From Dromaius novaehollandiae (taxonomy: Eukaryota > Chordata > Aves > Casuariiformes > Dromaiidae): a DNA stretch of 64,000 bases. The stretch lies in contig NC_088100.1 in assembly GCF_036370855.1 (NCBI RefSeq), positions 109,350,387 to 109,414,386 on the forward strand, written 5' to 3'. The notes beneath the pieces are model-generated. The model saw nothing but the letters and a program-made list of their open reading frames with translations, ran no database searches and was not told the DNA's origin. Below, one piece after another: positions 39,505 to 53,100 of this stretch (positions are counted from its first letter, which is position 1; the number at the start of each line of letters is the position of its first letter). Both the position numbers and the translations under genes were made by a program.

Positions 39505-39509
39505 CATGG
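39505..39509. repeat. Target-site duplication, right copy (CATGG)
   Basis: This is identical to the five bases left of the LTR. The next base (T) also equals the first base of the LTR, so the duplication could be written as six bases, but only the five-base reading keeps the TG...CA ends. Confidence 0.8.
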
Positions 39510-39885
39510 TAACACATCTTGCCAGTAGGAAGTTTTTGTTATTTGTTTCCTAAAGCTCTTTATCACCTTTCAAATACACTAGTGAGTCATATGCTCTTTG
39601 ATAACTGTCTTGAAACATCTATAATGAATCCACATCTAGAAGAAATGCATGAATTTCAGTAAGATGAGGATAGCTAATGATAGAAAATTGAGGTGAGATG
39701 GAAGGATACAGGTGAATAGTATCATAATGCACATTTTCTATCTTTTTTTTTTTTGAAAAAAAATTTTTTTTAGTAAAAAGGGCAGAACTGTTTTGCTTCT
39801 CATTCTGGAGTTAAAATTTGTGGTGACAACTAGAGGAAATAGAGGGTTAATCTGCTCAGAACTGGCCAAAACATTCACCAAAATT

Positions 39886-39903
39886 AAAAAAAAAAAAAAA
39901 AAA
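39886..39903. repeat. A18 homopolymer
   Basis: Eighteen A residues. I looked upstream for a retrocopied gene or SINE body that would make this a poly(A) tail and found none. Confidence 0.9.
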
Positions 39904-40130
39904 CACATCTTCCTTTCAAGTTCTTGAAATCAGTTGATCTTTATGAAATCTTTTGGGTTTAATAAGATAACATATGTTGATGGAGATACAGTTATTTGAA
40001 ACTATTCAGGCAGACTCTTGTGCCTTCTCTTTTATTGGCCAACTTGAGGTGCTCTTGATTTTACGGGAGGTGGAAGATTAATCTTACTTAAAATCAGTGT
40101 TCCCTAGAGAATCAGAAATACACACTCACC

Positions 40131-40155
40131 TTTTTTTTTTTTTTTTTTTTTTTTT
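40131..40155. repeat. T25 homopolymer
   Basis: Twenty-five T residues, the longest homopolymer in the window. It could be the complement of a retroposon tail on the minus strand, but no recognisable element body lies to its right. Confidence 0.9.
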
Positions 40156-41570
40156 GATAATGTTGGGAATGTTATATTATAACAGCTGGGGCACTGTGAA
40201 AGGGTCACAAAATTATATCCTAGCAATGTGATTTTTAAAAAAAAGTTTTATACAAAATACAGTTTTTACACTAATTCCATGATGAATTAATAGATATTAT
40301 GGGACCAACTTGCAACCATTCTTGGCATAACTGAGAGAAAAGAGCCTGAGTTGAATTCAAATGAGAAATTTCAAAATGTAATATAGCTCATACGTATTGA
40401 GAAATTGCAGTATCTCATTTGTCTTCCATAGGTCTATACTGGTCCGCATCAGCAACAGATTGACCCGTTATCTTTATGGGATTATGAATAAGAATTGGGA
40501 AAATGCACAATAAGGAAACAGGGCTTGGAGTGGTGTTTCATTTTGGTTTGTCTGCCAGAAATAGAAAAACATTTTGCTTGCTTTACAACACGCTTACGCT
40601 GCATTAGATTTGATGCACAGATACCCTGGAGATGGGTCTACAAAGGCAGAGCTGCCAAAATAGTGAGGGAAAGAAGAGTTTTGTACTGTCTGTGCTACAA
40701 GGGGAAGTGGAAAGGGGAAAGTGGGGCTTTGGAACCCATGGCGGGGGGCAAGAGGGTGTGAGAGGGTTGCCTGAGCGCATTGCCCGGCACAGCAAGCTGC
40801 CGCGTGGCAAAAGGCAAGCAACAAATTCATATGCAAGGAGAAGGGACTGGGAACAGTGATGAAAGGAAGAACTGTATTTAGCCTATATTTATCTTTGCTG
40901 GAGGCTAATGTCACTTGGCTGAAAAAGGAGTGATTTTACAGCTAATCCTATTCTTATGACTGCAACCTTGCGTATGTGAGATGAAATTAAATACCTAAAA
41001 GCAGCAGCCATTGTGGCTGAGGAGGTCCTAATGGTATCGTATTCTGCTATTTTTCTCGATTTAAGTACATTGAATGACCCCTAATCATAAGAAACTTGTA
41101 AATGCAACTTCTGGAGCCTCTGACCAGGTCTCTGCCCAGAATAAATCATGCCAACCGTAATGGATGCCTTGAGGCAAGATGGATTTGTGCTGTTTGGAGT
41201 AGTTCATAAAACAGTAATAACGACTTTCTTCACATAGTGTAAATTATTTATTTGTCTTCTATGGTCACCTTCTGCAGATACGTTAGCAAACAAATTAATC
41301 TGTGGACTATTCATAGAAACACATTTAAGAGAATATTGAAAAATCTTCCATTTGTGTCTGGCCTACACCAGAAATCTGAATCTAAGAGCTATACTCAATT
41401 GTAAAACAGGTTATTTTATTCACTTAATAAGTTCAGGTTATCTTGACTGAGGAATTAAAAAGGTGTAAGAATCTCTCTGTCATCAACAAACTAAAAAATG
41501 TGTAGTTCTTAATTTATCAAAAATATGAGGCAGTTATACAAAATTCAAGAGTAGGGGGATGTCATATTTA

Positions 41571-41612
41571 CCTATATATTTATTATATAGGTATATATAT
41601 TATATATATATT
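41571..41612. repeat. TA-rich microsatellite, near-palindromic
   Basis: Repeated TATATA units with single-base interruptions. The composition allows easy melting and cruciform extrusion. Confidence 0.8.
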
Positions 41613-41815
41613 CTTTTTTCGAAATGCTAAGGCAGGAGGGGTAAATGAATTATGTAATGTATTCCTGTTCAATTTAAGAAAGGCCTAATAATAGTGCTGT
41701 ACTTCTACAAACAGTGTTGGTTGACAGATTCCCTACTCTGAAGGCTGAAGGTCAAACGAATATACTATTTATCTGAGTGCCATTTGAGGTATATCTTGGA
41801 AATTAGGGTTGGTAA

Positions 41816-41880
41816 ATATATGTGTGTGTGCATGTATACATATGTATATGTATATATGAGTTTATAAATATAAAAATATT
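41816..41880. repeat. TG/TA mixed microsatellite
   Basis: TG units pass into CATGTATACATATGTATATG and then TATAAATATAAAAATAT. It is impure and about 200 bases from the TA tract at 41571. Confidence 0.75.
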
Positions 41881-44800
41881 TATCCTTATGAGGTAAAAAT
41901 GGGAAATACTGAGTATTCATCGGAGATGAAGTAGGAGGAAAGGGGAATACTTTTCCTGTGTTCTCCTGGAAGTGGAAAACAGTTGTTAAACTGCGTCAGA
42001 ACAAGAAAAGTGCTCACTTTCAAAGCTTATTGATAAAAGATATTGACATACTGAAAAAAAAAGGGGGGGTGGAATAAAAAGTAGGAATGTGTCCTAGGGA
42101 GACAGACAACAACAATGTAGGGAAATATTGCCAAGCAAATGAAAATGACTAATGTCAGATAGCGACTGGTGAGTGGATAAGATGCAAAGGAAGCCGAATA
42201 ATGTTGTATGGCAATTGTTAAGTGAACATGAATAAATAAAGATGAATTATGAGAGGTGATGAGTAGGCAAGAAACAAATGAAGATAAACAATGTCACGTG
42301 AAGTTTCCTGAGCAGCAAAGAAAGATAATGAAAAGTTATCTTCTTTGGATGGTTGAAATGTACCAAACTCCAGGGTAAAGCCCTTTCTGTATGAGTTTGC
42401 ATGTTTTGAACTCAAAATAACCATCCTGACAATTGGATGCTACCAAAAAAAGCTTATAAGTGTATTTTGGGGGGTTTTTTGGGTTTCTTTTTTTTTTAAA
42501 CTCTACAAATGTATACTATTGTTTCCTGGCAGTTGCCCTGCTCCCTGGATTTTGTTACAGTTGAGATATGCCCCTTGCAGTGAGCTCCTCATTTAAAGAA
42601 CAGTGTCCTGCTGTGTATGTTAAAGGTAGTAGAAAGGCTTATTAATGCTTCTTCATTATGTTCAGGCTTTTAAATATGAAACTCTATTTCTTATGCTAAC
42701 CTATTCTTCCCATGTTGTTGAATTTTAAATTGAATACACTTCTTGTATTCACTTCTTGTTTTCTTTAATAATCTTAATAAAGAATATTGTGTATAATGGT
42801 TTCATGCTGTATACTTGGATCTAAATTGTAGCAAATTTAGAAGCTAAGTTTTGAGTCTTGATTTTTACTGAGGATAAGGGAGCCAAGCTATTGAGGTCCT
42901 GAAGAAAGGCATCTGGAGGGATCAAACACCACATACTTGAAGAAGAGCTTCAGTCAGATCATCTTAGACATCTAAGCGAAAAAACCTCAAGAGAGAGCTT
43001 AATTGGACTTCCTTCATTTTGGAGCTCTTAAGCTCCTGTATCAGTAAGGTGCACACGTGTTCATGAGGTATTCTCTCTGTAGCATCAGCTTTGGCAATGG
43101 CAATTAATATTATCAACTACTACTAATTAAAAGGCAGTGTTTACTACTTTAAAGCAAAGCACGGTGCAGCACTTGCCAGTAGTTGTCATGTAGTGGTATT
43201 AAAAATACTAAATAAATACTAAATACTAAAGTACTTGCCCCTTTCCTCATCCTCCCAACTTTTTCCTTCCTCTATAATAAGTTAGCCACAGTAGACTTAA
43301 AGTCTAATTTACCCTGCTTGGTTTTCTCTTCCCTCTACAGTCATTTACCCTGCTTCAAAGCGGCTGCAAAATGACACCATTCTGATCGGAAACACTTTTT
43401 TTTTTTTTGCAAAAACTAATGTGTGCTGCTTGCATCAGTTCAGGAGCTATGTTGGCTTGGGCCCTGGTGGCGATGAGTCCCCTAAGGTGCTCTGAGCTGG
43501 CAGAGTAGGTTAGGGGTGCTGCTCTCTGACTTCTTGCTCAGCTTTTGGTGGCTGAGTCACCTGCAAGTGAGAATTTTCCATCGGTCTCACTCTCGATGAC
43601 TCAATTTTATGAGGCAGTGTTGCTTTCTTCCATGTTCTCCAGTTAGAAGTCGCAGGAGCAATTGGCAGGGTATGATTCATACGGACTCCTTAGGCTGTTT
43701 CTATTGAGACTTGTATTTTTCCATTTCAGCATGCTAGTTGGCACTGGATATCTGTTCTTGAAAAGAAGCAAAAGGAAAAGCATTTTAGCAGAAGGGTCTC
43801 TTTCCAATCTCAGATCTCTAGTTCCTGCTGTAGGAATCACACTTTTTGACCACAGCACCCCATGTCTTGGTGGGATGAACCCACCTCCTGCCTGTGGTTA
43901 ATTTTCAGCCTGTGGCAGACTGTGGGCATGTTACTCTGCCTGTTTAGATGGTGTTCTAAAAAAGATGTATCAAACAGTGGTGAGCACAGCCCTTGCACAT
44001 TTTATTGTTGTCTTTCAGTGTTTGATATTTAGTACCCACATGGAGAAATGGTGATTAATCTATGAAGAAATGTGGAGTTTACAATGTCATCTTTGTGGTG
44101 TCTTTTCCGAAGTCAGGAAGGGGCAAATCCGCACCTCTTATGAAGCTTCTGCAAATGAGCTATGCAGGTGGATGCAGGGAGCTTTTACCCCTCCTGTCAG
44201 GTATGAAACAGTGACGCAAAGACATGCTGGGCAGAGCATGGGATTTAAAGTCCAATCCCAAAGTCCTTTTCTACCCTAAGCAGTGTTTTGATAACAGCCA
44301 CAAACGTAAGGTGCGTGGTCCTACAGTTCTGCCCAGATCTTCAGTTTTCACTTCTGGGTAACACTTGCCTTAGCAAAGAACTAGAAGAGTTTTTGTCATT
44401 TGTGAGTCTTGTGAAGCAGGGAATATTGGGTCAAATTTAGCCCTTGAGTAAAAGGTGCAACTCCAACTAGTACTGGTTAGCAGCGAATTTTCCACTCTTT
44501 GGAAAACTGGTATTTTGTATTTTTAACCCTATATGAGGATCAAAAGCTCACATTTAATAGCTTTTTCTAATTTTGAGTCAGTTGAAACATTTCATTTTTA
44601 TTATAACTGTTTAAAAGAGCAGACTTTAAAACAAAGCAATGTTGAAAAAGGCAATTAATCTTTCCATCTTGAAAATGTGGGAAAGGGATGTTTTGCCATT
44701 TAGGTAGTTTCTCTTTGTAGTGTTAAGATCAATTTTCTTCTAAATTGTCAGTTCAGTTAGTCATTTTAGATAGAGAAAGATCATATTGAAGCTATTTTTT

Positions 44801-47279
44801 GGCCAGTTCTTAAGCATTACAGAAAATATTTATTTCTAAGGGTCATTGGTTCCCGGTAGTACAGTGGAAAACTCTTTTGTTAAGTAACCTTTATGATTTA
44901 CTGATATCCAGAAGTTCTGTTAACTGGATCTGTTCTCATTGTGGCCTGCCTATTGGAGCAGGCACAGGGACAAATTTACTTTTTGGTTAAGTATTTGGCT
45001 ATAATGAATATAACACAGATTAGCAAACTGTGACCTTGTTCTCTTTTGTCCAGGCATTAGAAAAGAAGTTTGATTTCACTCTATATCTGAATTTCATTCT
45101 ATGTCATATGGTATATGGCCCTATATAGAAATATAGTAGCCAAAAAAAGAGGAATGCCTACCTCCTACTGGAAAACTAGGCCAAGAATTTCATGCCTGAA
45201 GTTGTCTTTTGTTGTCTCAACCTTCTGTGTAGTTGAAAACCTATAGAAAGCTATTATTTTTTTAGGCTGTTATCTCTTTCAGGTAACCAGAAGAAAGCTG
45301 AGTAGCCTTCTCCACAATCAGTGGGAAAATATGCAAGTCCTTGAGCTAAATTACAATGATCATCAATCAATTATAAATGAATTTTTGATGTCGCTATTCC
45401 TGCAAATCCTCCAGAAGATCCACTGGTATTTTCCAGTCTGTGAGACAGTTAATATAAGTGGCTCTGTTTTTGTCTTTGCCAAATTCAGTGTTGCTGGTCT
45501 CACTTTACACGATTTCCCATTACCTCACTACCGTCTTACAAAAGGCATAGTGTTGAATAGCACAGAACGGATTTTGTTAGTTCCCATTTTGGCATGTTAC
45601 TGCTTTGAGAGCAAGGATTTTCATATTGTGGGTTTGAGGTTCCCTGTTACAGCAAAAGGTGATTCAAGGTGAGATCCAGCATGGATAACATTTGCTTCCC
45701 TGTTCATGACTATAAACAGTCAGACAGGCTTCTGAAAACTTCCTTTGTGCAGAGTGGTCTTCCTATTTTTACAAATTGGGAGAGAAAAAAGTAATAGATG
45801 GTATTTTGGTACTAAAAGGCACCAATGAAATTCACTTGCAATATTTTAGTACTATTTAACGAAATTGCAAGATTTAATTTTAGTGATTTTGAGGTTTGGT
45901 ACAAATCATGCAGTCTTTGTCCTAAATATCTCTATACAGCTATCAAACTGTCACTCAAACATTTAAATCTGAGTGGTCTTCAACTCGACACCTTACACAG
46001 GTTTGTGGACAGAAATTGAGCTAAACGTTAGGGATATTGCTCATAATGGTTCTCTTCTTTTAATGTTCCTTTTTTTATCTTTTACTCTTTTGTATATTCT
46101 CTCTGGTTCTTATTGTATATTGCTGACCATAGAACAGAGGTAATTTAGAAAAGTTAAGTATAAAAAAGAGGGCAAAGTCTAAGCTTATGGACTTACTACT
46201 CTTTTCTATGACCTTTAAGTATTCCAAGGTCTGTATTCATGAAAGCCATTTATAAAAAGTAAAATGAAGTGCTTATATGTTACTAAATCAGCAGATAAAC
46301 GTGGAATTATACCCTACATGGTGCAGTTCCAGATTCTTCTATTCTGTACTATATTACTCCTTGGACTACTGCTTTTTCTGTGTGTTTTCTGTGTATCTTT
46401 TTCCATACAGTGTTCTTGCCACACCCTGACATCCTGCCTCCCTGACATCTGCAAAAGAATTGAGATTTTATAAATTATCAGTTCAAATATCAACAGAAAA
46501 ATGGAATTAAAATAGCCCCAACCCCCCACATGCCTCATTAACATTGTAGAAAAAAGGATACTTTACACCTTAATAAGCTGAGAGTGTATGAAGAAAAAGA
46601 GGGAATTGTCTGGAGTGCATTCTTAGAAGACAAGGTCATACAGAGTTAGATTTATTTGCAAAACCACAATGCTCACTCAGGTGCACAAAGTAGCAGAAAT
46701 TCTCTGTCTGTCTGAATTTTTATATGTGTGCTCCTGAAGAAACCTTTCTTTTAATTTAATCTGTATCTGCTGTTGATAATGGCCGATATCTGCTTTCTCA
46801 AGGGATCTTGAAGAAAAGAGCAGAGGATTACACACAGACAGGACTTTCCATGTTGTAGAGTACTGTTTGAAACCACCAAGTGTAATAGTTTAAAATGAAA
46901 GGGTCCATCTACTTACACTTCAGCCAGTTTTTTTAGGACACTTGTGTGGTAGAGAGGCTGGTGTGATGGTACAGGGATGGAGGTTTTGTGTTCAAGCAGC
47001 AAAATAATAGCTATAATCCTGAAGCAGCAGGTATAAATCTTGAAGTCTTCTACACTTAACTGACAACATTTAGTGTTAGGCATGAGCAGCATCTAGGCTT
47101 AAGGTGTGTCAAGAGATGTAGGTTAAACTTTTTGACTGATAGCAGTATCTGATTTTATTAAAATGTTTATTCTTTCAGTTATTAAATGCTCTTACCTTAT
47201 TGCAAATACGCTGAGGAAAAAATGCAGGCAGTTTGGCTCGAGTCCCTCTGCCCTGTTTTCATCCTTTGTACTGTGTTAT

Positions 47280-47442
47280 TCTCCAGGCTGATGGTGCAGC
47301 GGCAGAGCAGCAGGCAGTGTGGCTGGAGACGTGTCCTTACAGCCCGCGGAGCACAGGGAGCCTCCGTGGTGGCAGCGGACGCTTCCACGTAGCGCTGGTG
47401 CCTGCATCCTCATGTCGAGGGGCATGTCTCAGTGAATAAAAG
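47280..47442 (+). other. GC-rich exon-like segment ending in AATAAA
   Basis: A pyrimidine-rich tract ending TGTGTTATTCTCCAG is followed by about 150 GC-rich bases, unlike the AT-rich flanks. One frame after the acceptor reads ADGAAAEQQAVWLETCPYSP and ends in GACLSE before TGA, and AATAAA follows the stop immediately. The layout fits a small terminal exon, but nothing in the peptide is recognisable and two other frames are also open for much of it. It could be a CpG-bearing regulatory patch instead. Confidence 0.18.
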
Positions 47443-48331
47443 GAAAAAAAAATTGGCCTCTTATGCCCTCAGCCTTAATCCTTAACGCACCAAAAAGGAA
47501 AGCGACTCTGATGGTCCTGTCATGGTGATTGCCTACCTGGATGAAACAGGGACTAATGAGGTCTTGATATTGCACTCGTTACTGAGGCAAGACTTTAATT
47601 AACTGAGGTGTCAGGCCCTTAATGCCTTATCCTCAAGCACCTTCTTTCCTGTGTGATGCTTCCCTTCAGTTTCCAGTTTCCAAATTGATTACATTGAATG
47701 CAGGTTTGTTCATTTTGTTATAATAAAAATCTTGGCTATTAAGACAAATGGAAATTGTGTATCTTTTTTCATCTTGTGATGATCCAGTGCATGCTGTTGG
47801 CACTGTGAAATAATAAATAATATCTCACAAGCTTTTTCTTAAGTTGTGAGAAGACAACAGAATCACAGTGAAGAAACATCTTTTTTTTTATTTTGTGTTC
47901 GTTTCCCGTGTTGCTAACTGGTTATTAGTTCAAGCCCGTGTCTGCCAAGCCCTGTAGAATAAAATTTTTGAAGTAGCATCTGTCTCTTCTAACAGCTTGT
48001 GTAGATTGCTGTGGGAATGAAATTTCTTTTGACTCACCTCCCGTTCCAAAAGTATTTGTGTGTTCTTATCTATTAAGAATGAGTCTGCAAAAGATCAATA
48101 TGCAAGCCTTTGTATGATAGACAAGAAAGGTTTACCTGAGGCATACTCTTCTCAGACTATGAGCAAATCAATGCTGTGCCCTTGGAGTCATCCAAATCCC
48201 AGAATGTAGCTCTCTTATAAACTTGTAAATTGCAGAAAAGTGCTACATCATTTTTTCTATAAACTGGAATAGTGTTTTGTTCTACAGATCAAAATGAAGC
48301 TGCCTAGTAATGAGGCTAGCCTAAGGTTTCT

Positions 48332-48361
48332 GTTTTTTTCTTTTTTTCTTTTTTTTTTTTC
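48332..48361. repeat. T-rich pyrimidine tract
   Basis: T runs of 7, 7 and 12 are separated by single C residues. Such a tract often precedes a splice acceptor, but the next AG dinucleotide is not in a good context. Confidence 0.8.
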
Positions 48362-50182
48362 ACTTCACTCTTATTCAGTTGGTTGGTTGGCAGGATGCCT
48401 TCAGACTTTACTGGCCTTTATATTTACCACTTAATTTTTCTCTGCTCAATACAGTGGCTGGAATTCAGCCTTCTGAGACTTCATTGAAATCTATGGAACT
48501 TCACATAAAAAAAAAAATTAATTGGAGCTTTATTGAAATGTTATTGTAAGTTAGATACTGTTGAAGCATTCAAAAGCACTTCTGTTTTGTGAAATTAGCT
48601 GTCATATTCTGCTGTGCATTTGGCATATAACAGTCAAAGTTGATGGGTTTAAGCTCCTAAGTAGCATAGCTGCTTTCAAATAATTTAACTGCTGACTTGT
48701 ATATTAGCTGGGGAGAGGTGGATGAATCCAAGAAATTTGAAGTCTAGCATTTGGTATGAACATAGAGTATTCATAATCAAGGAAGCAACTTTAGAGAATA
48801 CAAAACTATTTTCAGAGCTTACGCAGCTCTAATAGCTGAAATTGTATGAATGATCTTCCCATCCAATCTCCTTAGGCTAACTTTTCACAAAAATTTGAAG
48901 TAATAGGGCAGTCACAGGTGGTTACAACTCATGGCTCCATAAAGCTCCAAATCCAGGTCTGCTGAATACTAGCGAGGTAGTTCCATGGGTTTCTGTCACT
49001 TCTAGCCAACTTCTGTGAGTTTGTGTCTGGCTGTGTGAGGTGGTCCACATGTGGCTAAGGCATCTGAACCATATGGGAAAGGAGAGAGACCTTTTATGAA
49101 GTTTTGTTCCTGCCCCTGCTGTCTTCTCATGCTGGTGATTTCAGTTAATTTTGTGGGTGAATTTAGCTTTTGCATTCTAATTTTTCAGAATGCTGTGTTT
49201 TTAATCTCTCTATCAATGTGGTGACGTTTACAATTTAGTAGTTGACATGCTTGGGTTTATACATGGCAATGGCCAGCTGAATCTTCTAATGTTTCTGAAG
49301 ATCAAGGGAGAACTTTGGTTGCCAGATCTTCTGTGGGCTCTTCTCGCAGTAAGAGCATTCTTTGTTTTCACCACAGTTTCTTAATGTTGTAATACCCAGT
49401 AAAGCTCCAAGCTTTTTTGTCAGCCTTTCCATTCACTGAGTGAATGTATGGTTTATTATACTTTAAATGCTTCCTATAGGTATTTGCAACTGAAAGTTCA
49501 TGTATGTTACCTAATTCAGTCAGGAAACAGAATCAAGCCATTCTGGAGTTTGGGATGAGAGAGATGCAATACATGCTAGGGAAGAAAAATGCTTTTTTAA
49601 AAAAATTCCATAGACTTACGATCAGGTCTTCCATATACAGAAATCTCATCACCTGGACTAAGACAGGACCTGTTTTCAAATATGGGTGACAGAATAAGCT
49701 ATTTTTCAGTTCTAGTCAGCACTTAATTGTGTACAAAGAATATTATTAGGGCCAAAATGAAAATTTGAGCCCTGCAGGCTGATTTCCTGGTTGGGTGTTC
49801 CTGTTTGAAAATGATTTACCTAACCTGTTACTCTGCTAACTATAAACATGTGTGGCTGTAATGAGGATGGTAGAATTATGTCAATTTATACGAGATAAAG
49901 ATCTGTCCCATCCATATCAAGAAAGAAAGGGGACAGAAGTCCCTTTATGCATTGTGGATATTTTCGTTATATCAGTTCTCTTCAACCTTATCTTGGCAGC
50001 ATATCTTGCAGCTGGCTGAATGGCACTGATGAGTGCTACCTCTTGAGCTGCTATTAATATTGCTTTGTGATTTGTCTAGGGAACAGGAGTATAAGGGCTG
50101 TTAACAAACCTAGGCAGCAGATTTCTGTACTGCACAGACAACATCTGAAAGATTTCTTTTTTTCTTCACTGGATGTTTCTCT

Positions 50183-50197
50183 CCCCCCCCCCCCCCC
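50183..50197. repeat. C15 homopolymer
   Basis: Fifteen C residues following TGTTTCTCT. It is the second C15 run in the window. Confidence 0.9.
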
Positions 50198-53100
50198 ACC
50201 AGAAGTGACAGAACTGACAATATCTATCCTGCCATGATTTGTTTATTAAGTTGTATACCTGAAGTCTGTGATTTATGATCTCCTGACAGGTAAAAAAAAT
50301 CTCTCAAGTTTATTCTTTTTACCTTCACAATTATTACTATTATCTGATGACTGAAAAGGAGAAAAAAACACTTTCAGAGAATATTATCTCTAGACCAAGG
50401 ATGTCTGTGGGTATTCCCTGATACTTATCACCAGGGTGTCTAGGTACATCAGAATATTAATAGGTTTGTTTTTTCCGGTACACTTCAGAAATTGTTTCAT
50501 TTCTGTTTTACAGATAGAAAATGGGAGCCAATTTTTAATTACAACTATTCCCCCCTTATAATGCTTATTTTTATGACTGACAAAAAGATGGGAGAAAAAA
50601 AACACATGCACAGAGAAAGGCTAAACAAGCTCAAGCTCTGGACAGGGCTTATCCGCTCACCTTGAGAACTGAACAAGGTTGTAGTAGCAGGGATGGAGAA
50701 GTGAATGCAACGTTAAGGCTCCTCAAACAGCCCGCAGAGCAGTGACTCCCTCTGCATGAGCAGGTAGTGTGGTGTCATAGGGGTGAATATATCTGGCGAA
50801 GAGGTTTGTCTGACAACCTGACATCAATGCTATAGTCATATTGAGGATTTTACTTCAGATCTGCTCTAACCTGGCCATCTCACTTGATTATCCTGAAGGC
50901 CTTGGGGGACCACTGAGGCAGATCCTTGGAAAATATTGGGAGGCTTTGCAGCAAGTATGCATGATTGTCTCTGCTGTTGGGCTGAAAGGGGACACCAGCG
51001 GGGGCAAGGCTATTTGCAGGATTTGGTTGCCAGCCTGCTATGTCAGAAGTACTGCAGGCTCCTGTGTTGCTGAGTCTTAAGTCCCAGACAAAGAGGGAGC
51101 ACGTGCAAAGTCTTACTGCATCTAATGTGTGAGCCACGTGGAGGTGGAGTGTGTATTCAGCTGGCATCCTGCTAGATGCGTTGTCAGTGATGCAGGCTTG
51201 GTGCCCATATTGCAGACATTTCTGAATTAGAAGCATGTGCCCTGCGGGGCCTATGGGAGGGTGCAAGTGATATTCAACACAAATGAGAGTCTCAGAAGAA
51301 ATCCTAGAGGAGAGATTCATAGGGAGCTTCGTAGGAAACCCAGATCTTCCTGAGTCCCAACCGTGTGGTTTGACCTGATCTGATGTTAGGAGGGCACAAG
51401 GCAAAAATGTGAAACATTGGGCAAGTCTAGAAAAGATTGCTGGTTGCAATGAAATAGAGGTTATGTGTCACTAGCTGAGGGTTTATTTTTTATTTTGTTA
51501 AATAATATTTCTTTATTTTAATCACTTTTCAATTTTGCAGTTGGTTGGTATCACATTTCCTTCCTTTCCAGCTTAGGAAGGAAAAGAAATGTCATCTTTT
51601 GGGAACACGGCATAACCAGTCCTTCTTGTACATCATAAAACAAAGGGGAAGTGCAGGTAATGCCACTGCTACTGGACCAAACCCTTGCAAGACCCTGAGG
51701 TGCAGATTCCCAGGCAGTCTCTGTTCTAAGGCACTCTGCCACCTTGGATTGCTTCTAATTTCAAGTCCGTGTCTTTTAAACTACATTGCAATATATTTCT
51801 TATATTTAGCATTATAAGACGCTAGGGACTAAGACAAGATTCTGTAGCCGAATTTCCTCTAGTATGTTCTGTTATTAATGTGTTTCTTAACACCTATACT
51901 TAATACATTCTTGTTTAGTTGCCTTTAGAGATGTGACATCAGCTTCAGATTTAAGAACTCTCTAATTATTTTGTCTGTGTCTCACAGGTTAACTGGCTGA
52001 TTACAGATAGAAAATGTAGGTCCAGTTGATTCATCAAGCTAATTAATTTAATTACTTCATCAAGATTAGTTGTGCCAAAATATTAGATGGCAAACTTAGA
52101 AGTGTACTGAAAATACTTACATAAATTTGAACACTTCATGGAACACTGATTTTTCAAACATTAAAAAAATTATGCAGATATAAATAATAATATGCTGAGA
52201 AATACAGTTTCTTAAACTGATTAAAACATTCAGTGTGCAAAAATCCCTAGGCAAATAGTTGATATTTTAATTTATTAGTTAAACCAGAAACAAAGGTGAT
52301 GGGAGGGATTGGTGGGTAATATTGGTCAGAACAGAAATTGATGTAGCTTTCTTGCTCAAAAACAGAAATTAGAAAAAGCTTTCACATTTATCAACCTGTT
52401 TATTCTGTCTCAAATGTGAATATGTTTCTTTTTTTCCTACGAAAGAGCAACATTTTTTTAAAAAAGTCATATTTAGTTTTCAAATACTGTCATCAACATT
52501 TGAGGCTTTAATATTAAATCAGGGGAGAACAGCAACAGTGAAAGAGGTTGGGCTGGCAGCCTTGGTGAGGCATTACTGGGAGAATGATAAGATCAGCTTT
52601 TTGGCTGAAACAGCTGGCTTGACTAAGTAGCCAAACGGGTCTTTATTTATCTATAGACCAGAACATATAGACCAACCAAATTATGCCAAGTCATCTGTCC
52701 CAGTGGAACTCTGTACTTCAGTTTAAGGCTTGAAAAACTTGTTATCAGTACAAAAAGGTGTGGAAAGTGGGTTTTCTTTTTAAACGAAGATTATGTTCAC
52801 TTCTTTCTCAAGGGTCTTCTCTGCTTTACGATTACAGCGTAAGATGCGTAGTCTTCCATTCATGTGAACGTATGGTTTCTTTGAACAGTGATGAGAATGA
52901 TTTTTTTTTCCTACTCTTTTCTGCTATTGTTTTCCTTATGTCACAAACTAGTATGTTTTCAGGAAGCTGCCTTTGTTGTATATCTGAAGAAAGTACGTTT
53001 TTCATGGAATACTGAGTTTTAAAGAGATAGCTTATATGTATTACTTTGTAAGTGGTGGTACAATCTTTGTCGCAAGCTAATGTAATCATGATTTCAGGCT

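Larger units (their letters stand above)
39510..47279. other. Single-copy block with homopolymers and TA-rich microsatellites
   Basis: No gene recognised. It includes an A18 run, a T25 run and TA-rich tracts, listed separately. The stretch at 40690-40810 is GC-richer and open on both strands, but neither product is recognisable. Confidence 0.45.

Noticed and set aside
39886..40155. A18 and T25 runs as tails of retrocopied genes
   Set aside because: No gene-like or SINE-like body and no target duplication could be found next to either run.
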